Below, in pieces: positions 1 to 9,065 of a stretch of 37,950 nucleotides of DNA. The stretch lies in contig DAIDHC010000108.1 in NCBI GenBank assembly GCA_027452065.1, positions 1-37,950 on the forward strand. Direction: 5' to 3'. The position numbers and the translations under genes were made by a program. This DNA comes from Bryobacterales bacterium (GTDB lineage Bacteria > Acidobacteriota > Terriglobia > Bryobacterales > Bryobacteraceae). Position 1 is the stretch's first letter; each line of letters begins with the position of its first letter. The notes beneath the pieces are model-generated. The model was not told the DNA's origin and made no database searches. It saw nothing but the letters and a program-made list of their open reading frames with translations.

Positions 1-1636
1 GAGCCAGCTTATCGAGATACATCTTCTGCGCGCGGTCCCATTGGGGGACTGTGCCGGATTCCACGTTGATCCGCATTACATCGCCGGAGCCATCGGCGGA
101 GAGCGCCGGCCACTTCGGCAGACCTTCGCCGTTCGGATCCCCGTGCTGGATGAAGTTTGCGAAGTAGGCTTCCATCAGCTTGGAGATTTTGTAGTCGTCC
201 TGCGTCCAGTCGTAGACCTTGTTGGTGGCCAGGTTGCCGAGCGCGTATTCGATTTCGGCCGAATGCACGGCGCCTCGGGGCGGCGGCGCGGCGTTCGCCC
301 GTGCCGCTTCTCCGCGGAGCACGCCGCCGGCAAGGCCCGCCACGGCGTCGCCCATGGACTTGTTCATCGGAGGCCGCGGACGGGCGTAGAAGTAGCGATA
401 TACGGGCTTGCCTCCGGTCTGGGCGCTCAGTTCGATCCATTTCCATGTGCTGAAGGCTGTGAAGCGATCGCCCGCCAACTCGGTCGCCTGATCGAGCACT
501 TCTTCGTTCGTCGTCGCCGGGAACAACTTCAGAAGCTCGTCCGCATGGTCGCCATAGAGTTTTTTCACGGCAGCCTGGAAGTTCTCCGGCGTCGTATCAT
601 CCTTGCCCAGGACGGCCCGGGGGTTCATTTCCTCCGAGTTCCAGCCGGCAAGCAGCGGAACGTGCGCCTGATGGCCCGCCGCGAAGATAGATAGCGGCGA
701 CTCGGGGAAGAAGTAGCCGTCCACGGTCACCGGGAAGCGCGCCATTCCATTTCTGCCGGTTGAGTGGAGCAGGTTATGCGCGCTCATGGCCCGCAAGTCC
801 GCCAGCGATGAGGCGCCCACGCTTTTGGCGAACTGCTCGCCGAGTTCCTCGGCGTGGGCGAGCGTCGCGGTGGGCTGCAGGCCAAGCAGGGATCCGCTCT
901 CGCCGATCGCGCCGGCGATCAGGCCTTTGGACAACGGCGAGCCCATCTGCGCCGAAACCGAAAACGAGCCGGCCGATTCACCGGCGATTGTCACGCGATT
1001 CGGATCGCCTCCGAAGGCTGCGATGTTGCGCTTCACCCAAGCGAGGGCTGCATTTTGATCGAGCAATCCGTAGTTGCCGGAGGCGTGGTGCGGCGACTCG
1101 CGGCTCAGTTCGGGATGCGCCAGGAAGCCGAACACGCCGAGACGGTAGTTCACCGTGACCGCGACGATGCCGTGTGTGGCGATGCTTTCGCCGTCGTAGC
1201 GCGGCTCCGATCCGTCGCCGGCGACAAATCCGCCGCCGAAGAAATAGACCATCACGGGCAGTTTTGCCTTCGCCGCCTTGGCCGGCGTCCAGACGTTGAG
1301 GTACAGGCAGTCCTCGCTCATGCCGTTGGAGCGGAAGTTCATGTCGCCAAAGATGGGAAGCTGCATGCAGCGTGGGCCGAACTGGGTGGCGTCGCGCACG
1401 TCCGTCCAGTTTTTCACCGGCATGGGCGCCTTCCAGCGGAGTTTGCCTTCGGGGGGTTCGGCGAACGGGATTCCTTTGAAAATGCGGATGCCGGTCGAAG
1501 CCGAGACGGCGCCTTCGACGGCCCCGTTCGCCGTTTTCACGAGCACGGCAGCGGGAAGACCAGAGCAGGTGAGAAGCAGCAACGACGCGGCGAGAGCGGC
1601 ATCGCGGAACGAGGCGAGCGGATGAGCGAAAACCAT
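1..1636 (-). CDS. Secreted type B carboxylesterase (partial, C-terminus off the left edge)
   Basis: Alpha/beta hydrolase of the carboxylesterase B (COesterase, PnbA-like) family, expected to hydrolyse carboxylic esters outside the cytoplasm. Reading leftward from ATG 1636 the frame stays open for 545 codons to the window edge. Visible hallmarks are GIPFAEPPEGKLRWKAP, SEDCLYLNVWTP, an oxyanion-hole stretch FFGGGF, the nucleophile elbow GESAGS, and a late GAVHSAEIEYALGN segment carrying the probable catalytic His. The N-terminus (MVFAHPLASFRDAALAASLLLL...) looks like a signal peptide. An in-frame stop lies three codons upstream of ATG 1636, so the start cannot be much earlier. The family is usually about 500-560 residues, so only a few C-terminal residues are missing. 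It lies 30 nt after the TPR gene on the same strand, so co-transcription is likely. The natural substrate is unknown. Confidence 0.93.
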   Translation of the reverse strand, partial: MVFAHPLASFRDAALAASLLLLTCSGLPAAVLVKTANGAVEGAVSASTGIRIFKGIPFAEPPEGKLRWKAPMPVKNWTDVRDATQFGPRCMQLPIFGDMNFRSNGMSEDCLYLNVWTPAKAAKAKLPVMVYFFGGGFVAGDGSEPRYDGESIATHGIVAVTVNYRLGVFGFLAHPELSRESPHHASGNYGLLDQNAALAWVKRNIAAFGGDPNRVTIAGESAGSFSVSAQMGSPLSKGLIAGAIGESGSLLGLQPTATLAHAEELGEQFAKSVGASSLADLRAMSAHNLLHSTGRNGMARFPVTVDGYFFPESPLSIFAAGHQAHVPLLAGWNSEEMNPRAVLGKDDTTPENFQAAVKKLYGDHADELLKLFPATTNEEVLDQATELAGDRFTAFSTWKWIELSAQTGGKPVYRYFYARPRPPMNKSMGDAVAGLAGGVLRGEAARANAAPPPRGAVHSAEIEYALGNLATNKVYDWTQDDYKISKLMEAYFANFIQHGDPNGEGLPKWPALSADGSGDVMRINVESGTVPQWDRAQKMYLDKLA

Positions 1637-1666
1637 AACCGCTCATCGTATCCCAATTAAACTAAG

Positions 1667-2317
1667 CTATTTTCCCCCGGCTGGAAAGGCAACCTGGCGC
1701 GCGGAAGCGCTGTAGGGATGCGCGACCCATTGGCGCACGCTCACGGCGCCGCAGCGGACCTTGTATTCGCCCGACCGGATTTCCCGCCGGGCATGTTCGA
1801 GCTTCGCCCGGCCGGCCTCGGCCCGCGCCGGATCCAATTGCTTGAGCCTGTCCAGCAGCATCGCCGCTTCGTCCAGGTCGCCGAAGCAGACGCCCGCGGG
1901 AAGGTAGGAGAGTTCGGCGAGTCCCTCGATCGCATCCGCATTTCTGGGCTCGAGAACGACGGCGCGTTCCAGGTTTCGCCGCGCTTTGCGTACAAGATGA
2001 GCCGGGAAGGACGCGGACTCGGCCTCGCGCTCGTAAGCGATGCCCAACCTCATCCGGTACTCGCTCACTTCCGGCGCCACGCGAACGGCATGTTCGAGCA
2101 GAGAAACGGCCCGGTGGTAGTTCGCCTCAAGCGACGCATCTTCGGCCGCCTGCAGCAGATCCGCCGCGCCAGCCAGCCTGGACTCAACGTTCGTAAAGTT
2201 CTCGTGTGGAACATTTTCGCCTGGAATTGATGCGGCGTGCCCGAGCACCAACGTGGCGGCCAGTGTGAGCGCCCAGGTGAGTCCTCTTGTCCTCGTAGCC
2301 CCGTTTCGTGTCCCCAT
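1667..2317 (-). CDS. Secreted/periplasmic tetratricopeptide repeat protein
   Basis: Small TPR-type helical repeat protein of about 216 residues. After a signal-like segment (MGTRNGATRTRGLTWALTLAATLVLGHA), residues from about 45 to 180 form helix pairs typical of TPRs, for example ANYHRAVSLLEHAVRVAPE, KARRNLERAVVLEPRNADA and LDEAAMLLDRLKQLDP. Such proteins usually act as protein-protein scaffolds; no catalytic motif is visible. The frame can be extended to a GTG at 2353, but ATG 2317 puts the signal peptide at the N-terminus. Neither start has a clear Shine-Dalgarno sequence. It precedes the carboxylesterase gene by 30 nt. No specific function can be given. Confidence 0.75.
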   Translation of the reverse strand: MGTRNGATRTRGLTWALTLAATLVLGHAASIPGENVPHENFTNVESRLAGAADLLQAAEDASLEANYHRAVSLLEHAVRVAPEVSEYRMRLGIAYEREAESASFPAHLVRKARRNLERAVVLEPRNADAIEGLAELSYLPAGVCFGDLDEAAMLLDRLKQLDPARAEAGRAKLEHARREIRSGEYKVRCGAVSVRQWVAHPYSASARQVAFPAGGK

Positions 2318-2547
2318 AATTGTTTTGCTACTGATCAGATGCAGTTTTGGCACAAAAAGTGTCAGAGGAGTCCCCTATGATCTACAGACCGTGGAATGGT
2401 CCTGGACGGCCCCGCCAGCGTCCCGGTTTCGAGCAAAACAATCCTAACCTTCCCGATCGCCGGGCGGCAACCGGCGCGCTTCTGTTATCCTGAAACATCA
2501 AGACTAAGCGGCCCGCAGGGTCGTGCCGCGTCTTCCACGAGGGTTCC
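2318..2547. other. Divergent intergenic region between the TPR gene and yebC
   Basis: About 230 nt separate the two divergent starts and should carry promoters for both directions. A GAGGG Shine-Dalgarno lies just before the yebC ATG. A TGTTATCCT element about 60 nt upstream of yebC could be an extended -10, but no convincing -35 accompanies it. I see no RNA gene or strong hairpin here. Confidence 0.4.
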
Positions 2548-3291
2548 ATGTCAGGACATTCGAAATGGGCAACGATCAAGCACAAGAAAGCCGCGCTTGA
2601 TGCCAAACGGGGCAAGGTTTTCACCCGCCTTATCAAGGAAATTATGATCGCGGCGCGGAGCGGCGGCGATGTGGACGCCAATGCGCGGCTGCGTACGGCC
2701 GTTACCGCGGCGAAAGCCGTCAGTATGCCCGCCGACAACATCAAACGCGCGATCATGCGCGGCACCGGCGAACTGGAAGGCGGCCAGATCGAAGAGATCA
2801 TGTTTGAAGGTTACGGACCCGGGGGCGCGGCCGTACTCGTCTCGGTAGCCACCGACAACCGCAACCGAACCGTCAGCGAGATCCGGCATATGTTTTCCAA
2901 GAACGGCGGCAACCTCGGCGAGCAGGGCAGCGTCGCGTGGATGTTCGAGCGCAAGAGCCAGATTGTGATCGAGAAGGACAAGGCGGAAGAAGACGCTCTC
3001 ATGGGGATCGTGCTCGAGGCTGGGGCGGAGGATCTGCGGGGCGATTCGGACAACTGGGAAGTGATTTCGGGGCCGGAATCGCACGAGGCGGTGATGGCGG
3101 CGCTCGAAAAGGCGAAAATTCCGACGGTGCAGGCCGAAATCGCGATGGTTCCCAAAAACCTGGTGAAGGTGGAGGGGAAGAACGCGGGCGCGATGATGCG
3201 GCTGACCGAGGTGCTGGAAGAACACGACGACGTGCAGAACGTTTATTCGAACTTCGACATCGACGACAGCGAACTGGCGGCGATGGCGTAG
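2548..3291 (+). CDS. yebC: YebC/PmpR family protein
   Basis: 247-residue YebC/TACO1 family protein, full length for the family. It opens with the diagnostic MSGHSKWATIKHKKAALDAK and contains VSMPADNIKRAI, FEGYGPGG and the GNLGEQGSVAWMFERK segment; the C-terminus ends in an acidic tail (NFDIDDSELAAMA). Older annotations call the family a DNA-binding transcriptional regulator; more recent work on YebC and mitochondrial TACO1 supports a role in translation, relieving ribosome stalling at proline-rich stretches. It acts in the cytoplasm. The ATG has GAGGG about 5-7 nt upstream. It is followed 41 nt later by ruvC, a neighbourhood conserved in many bacteria, and probably heads the 2548-10744 transcript. 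Confidence 0.97.
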   Translation: MSGHSKWATIKHKKAALDAKRGKVFTRLIKEIMIAARSGGDVDANARLRTAVTAAKAVSMPADNIKRAIMRGTGELEGGQIEEIMFEGYGPGGAAVLVSVATDNRNRTVSEIRHMFSKNGGNLGEQGSVAWMFERKSQIVIEKDKAEEDALMGIVLEAGAEDLRGDSDNWEVISGPESHEAVMAALEKAKIPTVQAEIAMVPKNLVKVEGKNAGAMMRLTEVLEEHDDVQNVYSNFDIDDSELAAMA

Positions 3292-3332
3292 ATCGGCGGT
3301 GCGTTCCGGCGGGCGTGCGGAGAAAATCCTGA

Positions 3333-3836
3333 GTGCGAGTTCTGGGCATCGACTGCGGAACGGAGCGGACAGGCTACGGCTTGATCGAAAGCGACGGGAC
3401 GCGGCACCGGCTGGTGGCGGCGGGCGTGATCACGGCGAGCCGGGAAGAAGGGCTGGCCGCGCGGCTGCGGATCATGGCGGAGGGGCTGCGGGAAGTGATT
3501 GGCGCGCACGCGCCGGATTCGGCGGCCGTGGAAGAGGTTTTTTACGCGCGGAACGCGAGTTCGGCGATCAAATTGGCGCATGCGCGGGGCGTGGCGCTGC
3601 TGGCGCTGGCGGAGGCGGGGCTGGACGTGGGCGAGTACTCGGCGCTGGAGGTGAAGACGAGCGTCGTGGGCTACGGCAGGGCGGAGAAGAGCCAGGTGCA
3701 GGCGATGGTGCAGTCGCTGCTGGGCCTGCCGGAAGCGCTGAAATCGAAAGACGCCTCGGACGCGGTGGCGGTGGCCATTTGCCATGCGACGCATCGGGCG
3801 GCGCGGGCGCGGATCGCGGGGCGGGCGTGCTGCTAA
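3333..3836 (+). CDS. ruvC: Holliday junction resolvase RuvC
   Basis: Crossover junction endodeoxyribonuclease that cleaves Holliday junctions symmetrically, acting with RuvAB. The 167-residue product starts at GTG (GGAG about 10 nt upstream) with [16 protein letters not shown]. The acidic active-site set is complete: Asp7, a Glu at 67/68 ([11 protein letters not shown]), and Asp140 and Asp143 in [16 protein letters not shown]. Length fits the family (about 160-180). ruvA and ruvB, often adjacent, are absent from the window. The end overlaps the next gene by 10 nt. Confidence 0.97.
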   Translation: MRVLGIDCGTERTGYGLIESDGTRHRLVAAGVITASREEGLAARLRIMAEGLREVIGAHAPDSAAVEEVFYARNASSAIKLAHARGVALLALAEAGLDVGEYSALEVKTSVVGYGRAEKSQVQAMVQSLLGLPEALKSKDASDAVAVAICHATHRAARARIAGRACC

Positions 3837-4477
3837 GCGCGGTGCTGACGGCGGTGATGGCGGCGGGAGCTTCGGCCGCGGGGGCGGGCCCGCGGATCGT
3901 CTACACCAAGACGTTCCCCGGCAGCGCGCCGGACTACGTGAACATCGTGGTCGAACGGGACGGGCGGACGAGCTACCGGGAGGCGGCCGACGACGAGGAC
4001 CCGCTGCGGTTCCAGCTTTCCGCGTCCGACACGGAGGCGTTGTTCGCCCTGGCCGACAAACTGGACCGGTTCCGGCGCCCGCTCGAATCGGGGTTGAAGG
4101 TGGCGCGGATGGGGACCAAGACGCTGCGCTATGAGGGCAGCGGGGAGGCGCACGAGACGTCGTTCAACTACTCGACCGATCCGGAAGCGCAGACTCTGGC
4201 CGACGGGTTCGAGAAAATCATCGAGACCGAGCGTGATTTTATCGAGCTCGACCGGGCGGTGCATTTTGACACGCTGGGCGTGAACGACGCCCTGCTGCGG
4301 GTGGAGACGACGTGGGATCACCGGAGGCTGGTGTCGCCGGCGCAGTTCTACCCATTGCTCGAGCGAATCTTCAAGAACGAAAGCTATCTGCACATGGCTC
4401 GCGAGCGGGCGGCGAAGCTGGAGGATGAGTTCAAGAATCCGCCGCCGATGAAAGAAGGAGCGAAACAGACGCCATGA
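3827..4477 (+). CDS. Secreted protein of unknown function
   Basis: Not recognised. The product is about 216 residues from GTG 3827: a short hydrophobic signal peptide ([18 protein letters not shown]), then a soluble region beginning [20 protein letters not shown] and running through [20 protein letters not shown] to a charged C-terminus. The same frame stays open further upstream, but there it only shadows ruvC, so the GTG inside the ruvC end is the sensible start. The stop overlaps the next ATG (ATGA), implying translational coupling to the TlpA-like gene. The middle ([19 protein letters not shown]) suggests a mixed alpha/beta fold without an obvious catalytic motif. Confidence 0.78.
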   Translation: MLLSAVLTAVMAAGASAAGAGPRIVYTKTFPGSAPDYVNIVVERDGRTSYREAADDEDPLRFQLSASDTEALFALADKLDRFRRPLESGLKVARMGTKTLRYEGSGEAHETSFNYSTDPEAQTLADGFEKIIETERDFIELDRAVHFDTLGVNDALLRVETTWDHRRLVSPAQFYPLLERIFKNESYLHMARERAAKLEDEFKNPPPMKEGAKQTP

Positions 4478-5772
4478 GAAGAGCCGGAACGGCGGCGCTG
4501 GTGCTGGCGGCGATGATGCCGGCGGCGTTTGCGCAGAGTGCGCCCGCCGCGGGGGCGGCGAGCGAGGACGAGGAACTGCGGCAGGCGCTTACGGAGTCCT
4601 CCAACAGCCCGCAGACAATGATCCGCGAGCTGGAGGCGTTCCTGACGAAGCATCCGGCGACGGCGCGGCGGGCGGACATCGAAAAGATTCTGCTGAAGAG
4701 CGCGATGGACGCCAAGGACATCGACCGTATTGCGCGCTACGGCGAGGAGGTACTGTCGCGCGAGCCGGCGAATTTCGCGGCGCTGGAGAACACAACGGTG
4801 GCCGAGTTGAAGCTGGGCGGCGCGAAGAACGGCGAACGGGCGCTGGGGCACGCCGAGGAGTTCGAGCGGCTGGTGCAGCAGGCGACGGCGACACCGCAGA
4901 CGGGCCGGGACGAGGCGCGGCGGCAGTTGGAGAAGGATCGCGGATTGTCGCGCGCGTACCTGTTCGAAGCGCGGGCCCACGGGGTGCTGGGGCACACGGA
5001 CAAGGCGGCCGCGATGGCCAGGAAAAGCTACGAGTCGTACCCGAACGCGGAGTCGGCGCGGGAAGCGGGGTGGTGGCTGGACCAGTTGCACCAGCCGGCC
5101 GAGGCGGTGAATTACCTGGCGGAGGCCTTCATCATGCCGGACGGGGCGGCCAGCGGGGCCGAGCGCGCGGGGGACCGGGAGCGGCTGGCGGCGGTTTATC
5201 AAAGCTGGAAGGGCACCGAGGCCGGGCTGGGCGATCTGGTGATGGCGGCCTACGACCGGGTGATGGCGGCGATTTCGGCGCGGCGGCTGGCGCTGAAGCA
5301 GTACGATCCCAACGTGCAGGCGAGCGACCCGATGCAGTTCACGCTGTCGTCGCTCGACGGGGTCCCGCTGAGCCTGGCGAGCCTGAAGGGCAAAGTGATC
5401 GTGATGGACTTCTGGGCGACCTGGTGCGGGCCGTGCCGGACGCAGCATCCGATCTATGAAAAAGTGAAAGAGCGCTTCCGGGAGCGGCAGGACGTGGTGT
5501 TCCTGGCGATCGACGCCGACGACGACCGCTCGGCGGTGGATGGATTTCTGCGGGCGCAGGGCTGGAGCCGCAACGTGTACTTCGAGGACGGGCTGGCGGC
5601 GCTGCTGAAGGTGAGCAGCCTTCCCACGACGATCATCATCGACAAGCAGGGCAAGGTTTCCGAGCGGATGACGGGATTTCTCCCGGACCGCTTCGGCGAC
5701 CAACTGTCGACGAGCATTCAGACGCTGCTGGGAGAGTCGGCGCCGGGCAAAAGCGACGGTCATGGCGGCTGA
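4474..5772 (+). CDS. TlpA-like thioredoxin-domain protein with N-terminal helical repeats
   Basis: Exported thiol-disulfide oxidoreductase of 432 residues. Residues 1-20 form a signal peptide ([20 protein letters not shown]). About 30-285 are helical and TPR-like (AFLTKHPATARRADIEKILL; ARYGEEVLSREPANFAALEN). About 290-425 form an AhpC/TSA-thioredoxin domain with FWATWCGPCRTQHP (redox cysteines Cys318 and Cys321) and the cis-Pro region SSLPTTIII. TlpA/ResA proteins reduce periplasmic disulfides, often for cytochrome c maturation or metal-centre assembly; the large N-terminal domain suggests a dedicated client, not identifiable here. The start overlaps the upstream stop by 4 nt and the end overlaps deoB by 11 nt. 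Confidence 0.92.
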   Translation: MRRAGTAALVLAAMMPAAFAQSAPAAGAASEDEELRQALTESSNSPQTMIRELEAFLTKHPATARRADIEKILLKSAMDAKDIDRIARYGEEVLSREPANFAALENTTVAELKLGGAKNGERALGHAEEFERLVQQATATPQTGRDEARRQLEKDRGLSRAYLFEARAHGVLGHTDKAAAMARKSYESYPNAESAREAGWWLDQLHQPAEAVNYLAEAFIMPDGAASGAERAGDRERLAAVYQSWKGTEAGLGDLVMAAYDRVMAAISARRLALKQYDPNVQASDPMQFTLSSLDGVPLSLASLKGKVIVMDFWATWCGPCRTQHPIYEKVKERFRERQDVVFLAIDADDDRSAVDGFLRAQGWSRNVYFEDGLAALLKVSSLPTTIIIDKQGKVSERMTGFLPDRFGDQLSTSIQTLLGESAPGKSDGHGG

Positions 5773-6940
5773 GGCGTACGGCCGCGTCGTTCTGATTGTA
5801 TTGGACAGCGTGGGCATCGGCGAGATGCCGGATGCGGCGCTTTACGGTGACGCCGGGAGCGATACGCTGGGGCACGTTTTATTGCGCGCGCGGCCGGCGC
5901 TGCCGAACCTCGCGCGCCTGGGGATGGGCAACATCCGGCATTTCGAAGGGCTGGAGGCGGTGGAGCATCCCGAAGGGGCGTTCGGGCGCTGTGCGCTGGC
6001 TTCGCCGGGAAAGGACACGACGACGGGGCACTGGGAGATGGCCGGCATTCATCTTGCCAAGGCGCTCCCGCTTTTTCCGAATGGGTTTCCGCCCGAGTTC
6101 ATGAACGAGTTCGAGCGGCGGATCGGGCGGCGGACGCTCGGCAACTGCGCGGCCTCGGGGACGGAGATCATCGTCCGGTTGGGCGAGGAGCACCTCAAGA
6201 CCGGATCGCCGATCATCTACACGTCGGCCGACAGCGTGTTTCAAGTGGCGGCGCACGAGGATGAGATACCGGTTTGGGAGCTGTACCGGATTTGCGAGAC
6301 GGCGCGCGAGATGCTGCGCGGGCCGCTGGAAGTGGGCCGCGTGATCGCCAGGCCATTCACGGGCGAGCCGGGACACTTCACGCGGACGCCGAATCGCCGG
6401 GATTTCGCGACGCCGCCTCCGCGGGGCATGCTGCTGGACCGTCTGGCGGAGCGGGACGTTCCGGTGGCGAGCGTGGGAAAAATCTTCGACGTGTTTCTGG
6501 GGCGCGGAATCGGTGAGCACGTCAAGAGCAAGGACAACGCCGACGGGATGGCGAAGACGATGGAGTTGATCGAGCAAACGCCGCGGGGGCTTGTGTGGAC
6601 GAACCTGGTCGACTTCGACCAGCTCTACGGGCACCGCAACGACGTGGCGGGCTATGCGCGGGCGCTGGAAGCGGTGGATGAGTGGCTGCCGGTGCTGCAG
6701 GGGCGGCTGGGCGTTGGCGACTTACTGATCGTGACCTCCGATCATGGCTGCGATCCGACGACGCCTTCCACCGACCACAGCCGCGAGTACGTGCCGCTGC
6801 TGGTATGGTCGGCGAACGGGCGGCCGGCTGGAGTGCGCCTGGGCTTGCGCAAGACGCTGTCCGACATCGGGCAGACGGTGGCCGAAAATTTTGGAACCGG
6901 CATTGAGCACGGAGAAAGCTTTTTGAAAGAGATCCTATGA
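5762..6940 (+). CDS. deoB: Phosphopentomutase
   Basis: Interconverts ribose-1-phosphate (or deoxyribose-1-phosphate) and the 5-phosphate, linking nucleoside salvage to the pentose phosphate pathway; cytoplasmic and Mn-dependent. The 392 residues match family length. Alkaline-phosphatase-superfamily metal motifs are visible: VLDSVGIGEMPDA near the N-terminus (Asp15), the phosphorylated-threonine region SPGKDTTTGHWEMAG, VDFDQLYGHRNDVAGY, and TSDHGCDPTTPSTDHSREYV near the C-terminus. The ATG lies inside the end of the upstream gene, and the stop overlaps the tpiA ATG (ATGA), so it is translationally coupled on both sides. Confidence 0.97.
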   Translation: MAAEAYGRVVLIVLDSVGIGEMPDAALYGDAGSDTLGHVLLRARPALPNLARLGMGNIRHFEGLEAVEHPEGAFGRCALASPGKDTTTGHWEMAGIHLAKALPLFPNGFPPEFMNEFERRIGRRTLGNCAASGTEIIVRLGEEHLKTGSPIIYTSADSVFQVAAHEDEIPVWELYRICETAREMLRGPLEVGRVIARPFTGEPGHFTRTPNRRDFATPPPRGMLLDRLAERDVPVASVGKIFDVFLGRGIGEHVKSKDNADGMAKTMELIEQTPRGLVWTNLVDFDQLYGHRNDVAGYARALEAVDEWLPVLQGRLGVGDLLIVTSDHGCDPTTPSTDHSREYVPLLVWSANGRPAGVRLGLRKTLSDIGQTVAENFGTGIEHGESFLKEIL

Positions 6941-7686
6941 GAACACCAGTGATGGCGGGGAATTGGAAGATGTTTAAGACCGCGCAGCAAACGCGGGAGT
7001 ACCTGCGGGAGTTTCTTCCGCTGGTGGAGACGGTGGAGGGACGCGAGATTGTGATCTGTCCGCCATATCCGAGTCTTCCCGCGGCGGTGGAGATGACCGC
7101 GCCTTCGAAGGTCGGAGTTGGGGGGCAAAATCTGCACTGGGTGGCCGAAGGAGCTTACACGGGCGAAGTGTCGGCGCAGATGCTGGCGGCGGCGGGCTGC
7201 AGGTGGGTGATCATCGGGCACAGCGAGCGGCGGCAGTACTTCGGGGAGACCGACGAGAACGTGAGGAAGAAGACCGAGGCGGCGATCGAGGCCGGCCTGA
7301 CGCCGATCGTGTGTGTGGGCGAGACGCTGGACCAGCGCGAGGCGGGCCTCACCGAAGAGGTGCTCTTGACGCAGTTCGCCGGCGGGATGAAGGGGTTGAA
7401 CCCGGACCACTTCGCGCGCGTGACGGTGGCCTATGAGCCGGTGTGGGCGATCGGTACGGGGAAAACGGCGACACCGGAGATGGCTGAGGAAGCGCACCGC
7501 ATCATCCGGCGGCAGGCTGAGCTGCATTACGGAGGCGCGGCGGCGGCGGGATTGAGGATTCTCTATGGCGGCAGCGTGAAACCGGGGAACGCGCCGGCGT
7601 TGATGGCGAAGGCAGATATCGACGGAGTGCTGGTGGGCGGGGCGAGCCTGGACGCGAAGGATTTTGCGCAGATCGTCAAGGCGTAG
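6937..7686 (+). CDS. tpiA: Triosephosphate isomerase
   Basis: Glycolytic TIM-barrel enzyme interconverting dihydroxyacetone phosphate and glyceraldehyde-3-phosphate. The 249-residue protein has every catalytic residue: Asn9 and Lys11 (AGNWKMFK), His95 (VIIGHSERRQYF), Glu167 (VAYEPVWAIGTGKTATP), plus the phosphate-binding YGGSVKPGNAPALM and VGGASLDAKDF. The start overlaps the deoB stop by 4 nt. In many bacteria tpiA follows pgk and precedes secG; here it follows a pentose-phosphate mutase, an uncommon pairing that still feeds sugar phosphates into lower glycolysis. Confidence 0.98.
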   Translation: MRTPVMAGNWKMFKTAQQTREYLREFLPLVETVEGREIVICPPYPSLPAAVEMTAPSKVGVGGQNLHWVAEGAYTGEVSAQMLAAAGCRWVIIGHSERRQYFGETDENVRKKTEAAIEAGLTPIVCVGETLDQREAGLTEEVLLTQFAGGMKGLNPDHFARVTVAYEPVWAIGTGKTATPEMAEEAHRIIRRQAELHYGGAAAAGLRILYGGSVKPGNAPALMAKADIDGVLVGGASLDAKDFAQIVKA

Positions 7687-7703
7687 GCGCGGCCGGAGTT
7701 GTC

Positions 7704-9065
7704 GTGAACATAATGCCGGGTAAGCGAAGCGTTGCCGTTATCCTGATGCTGGTCTGGGGCGGTGCGCGCGCGGGTGAGCTGGTGGTTCCCGAAAGGTACC
7801 GGCCGATACTGGCGCTGGCCGGAGGAGCGCCGCCGGAGTTTGCCTCCGATGCCATTCTGCGCGTCGTGGAGACGGGGCGCATCGAAGACAAGCCGTCGAG
7901 AGCGGCACTGATCGAGCAGGCGTTCGCGGCGGCGGCGGGGGCGCGCGAGGCGGTGATGCGGCGTGTGGTGCGCGGAGCGGGGATCGACACGGAAGCGGGC
8001 ATGCGGGATGGCGGCTACCGGTTGGGGTTAGACGCGGTGTCGCTGCAGTCGAGGGCTGTCGGCCTGATGCTGAAGCTGGACGCCGCGCGAGCGCGGGTGC
8101 TGTTCGGGGAAATGTCGCGGCCCGCGCTACAGCCGCTGAGCTGCCGCGATGCGCTGGTGTACGATGTGTCGGCGTACTACGAAGCGCTGGCCGGAGTGCT
8201 GGATAAGTCCTTCAGCGGACCGGAGCGGGCTCGGGAGGATCATGTGAACTTCGCGCTGAATTCGCTGGCGGCGATGACGTCACCGGCCGAGCTGGGGCCG
8301 GGGCTGCGGATGCTGCGGGCAGTGTCCAGTTTCACCGCGCCGCAGCGCGAACTTCTGGAGAGCAGGCTGGGAGCGGTGATGGAAGCGATGCCGCCGGACG
8401 GCCGGTCGTTCGAGGCGGCGCGGATGGAGATCGACGCGGCGCTGCCGTCGGTGCTGCGGGACGAGTGGCTGAAGTTCGGACAGAGAATGGCGGGGAGCCA
8501 GGCATGCGGAGTTCCGGTGGCGAGCGGCGCGGCGATGGTGGCGCCGGCGGCCGGCTCGGCGCAGGACACGATGCCGGAGACGGGGCCGCTGTGGGCGACC
8601 AACGAGGCCAAGGCGATGCTGGCGTCGGCGCGGGCGATTCGCTTCCCGGGCGGGGCGGCGTTTCCCTCCGGCGGGCCTGCCGGCCAGGGCGACTTTCAGG
8701 AGCGCTTTACGGCGCTGCTGAATGAACTGGGCGCCTGGCAGCCGCCCGAAGGGGAGGACGCGGCGGCGTATTATCACGAGAAGTGCACACTGTACGAAGG
8801 ACTGGTGGATGTGGCGCCGGCGGGTGGGCCGCGGCGGCGGCTGATCGAGGACTTCGCTGCGTTTGCGGCGGCTTCGACCTTACAGCGGGACCGGCCGGAG
8901 GAATGGTTTCTCCACGTACAGGGCATGATGCACCGCGTGCCGTTCACCAGCGACGGGGAGAAGAACCAGGCGCTGGACGCGCTGGCGCGGACCGGCAATC
9001 CGGCGATGACGCTTTACGCGGCCCTCGAACGGCTGATTCCATCCCGACCCGGAGGTCAGAATTGA
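7704..9065 (+). CDS. Secreted protein of unknown function
   Basis: Not recognised. 453 residues with an N-terminal signal peptide (NIMPGKRSVAVILMLVWGGARA). The GTG at 7704 has GGAG five nt upstream (7695-7698), which favours it over the in-frame ATG at 7713. The mature part is rich in Ala, Glu and Arg and looks mostly alpha-helical, for example SRAALIEQAFAAAAGAREAV and TAPQRELLESRLGAVMEAMP, with a low-complexity Gly/Ala/Pro linker around residues 270-290. No catalytic motif, lipobox or later membrane segment is seen. Its last codons overlap the TTG start of the amidohydrolase, so both are probably translated from one message. Confidence 0.75.
   Translation: MNIMPGKRSVAVILMLVWGGARAGELVVPERYRPILALAGGAPPEFASDAILRVVETGRIEDKPSRAALIEQAFAAAAGAREAVMRRVVRGAGIDTEAGMRDGGYRLGLDAVSLQSRAVGLMLKLDAARARVLFGEMSRPALQPLSCRDALVYDVSAYYEALAGVLDKSFSGPERAREDHVNFALNSLAAMTSPAELGPGLRMLRAVSSFTAPQRELLESRLGAVMEAMPPDGRSFEAARMEIDAALPSVLRDEWLKFGQRMAGSQACGVPVASGAAMVAPAAGSAQDTMPETGPLWATNEAKAMLASARAIRFPGGAAFPSGGPAGQGDFQERFTALLNELGAWQPPEGEDAAAYYHEKCTLYEGLVDVAPAGGPRRRLIEDFAAFAAASTLQRDRPEEWFLHVQGMMHRVPFTSDGEKNQALDALARTGNPAMTLYAALERLIPSRPGGQN

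Noticed and set aside
3299-3826. Upstream extension of the secreted unknown's frame through ruvC
   Set aside because: That stretch is a Gly/Arg-rich shadow of ruvC; the signal peptide begins only at GTG 3827.
4384-5817. A 477-codon frame antisense to the TlpA-like gene
   Set aside because: Composition is Arg/His/Leu/Pro-rich without motifs, while the plus-strand product has an intact CGPC thioredoxin domain.
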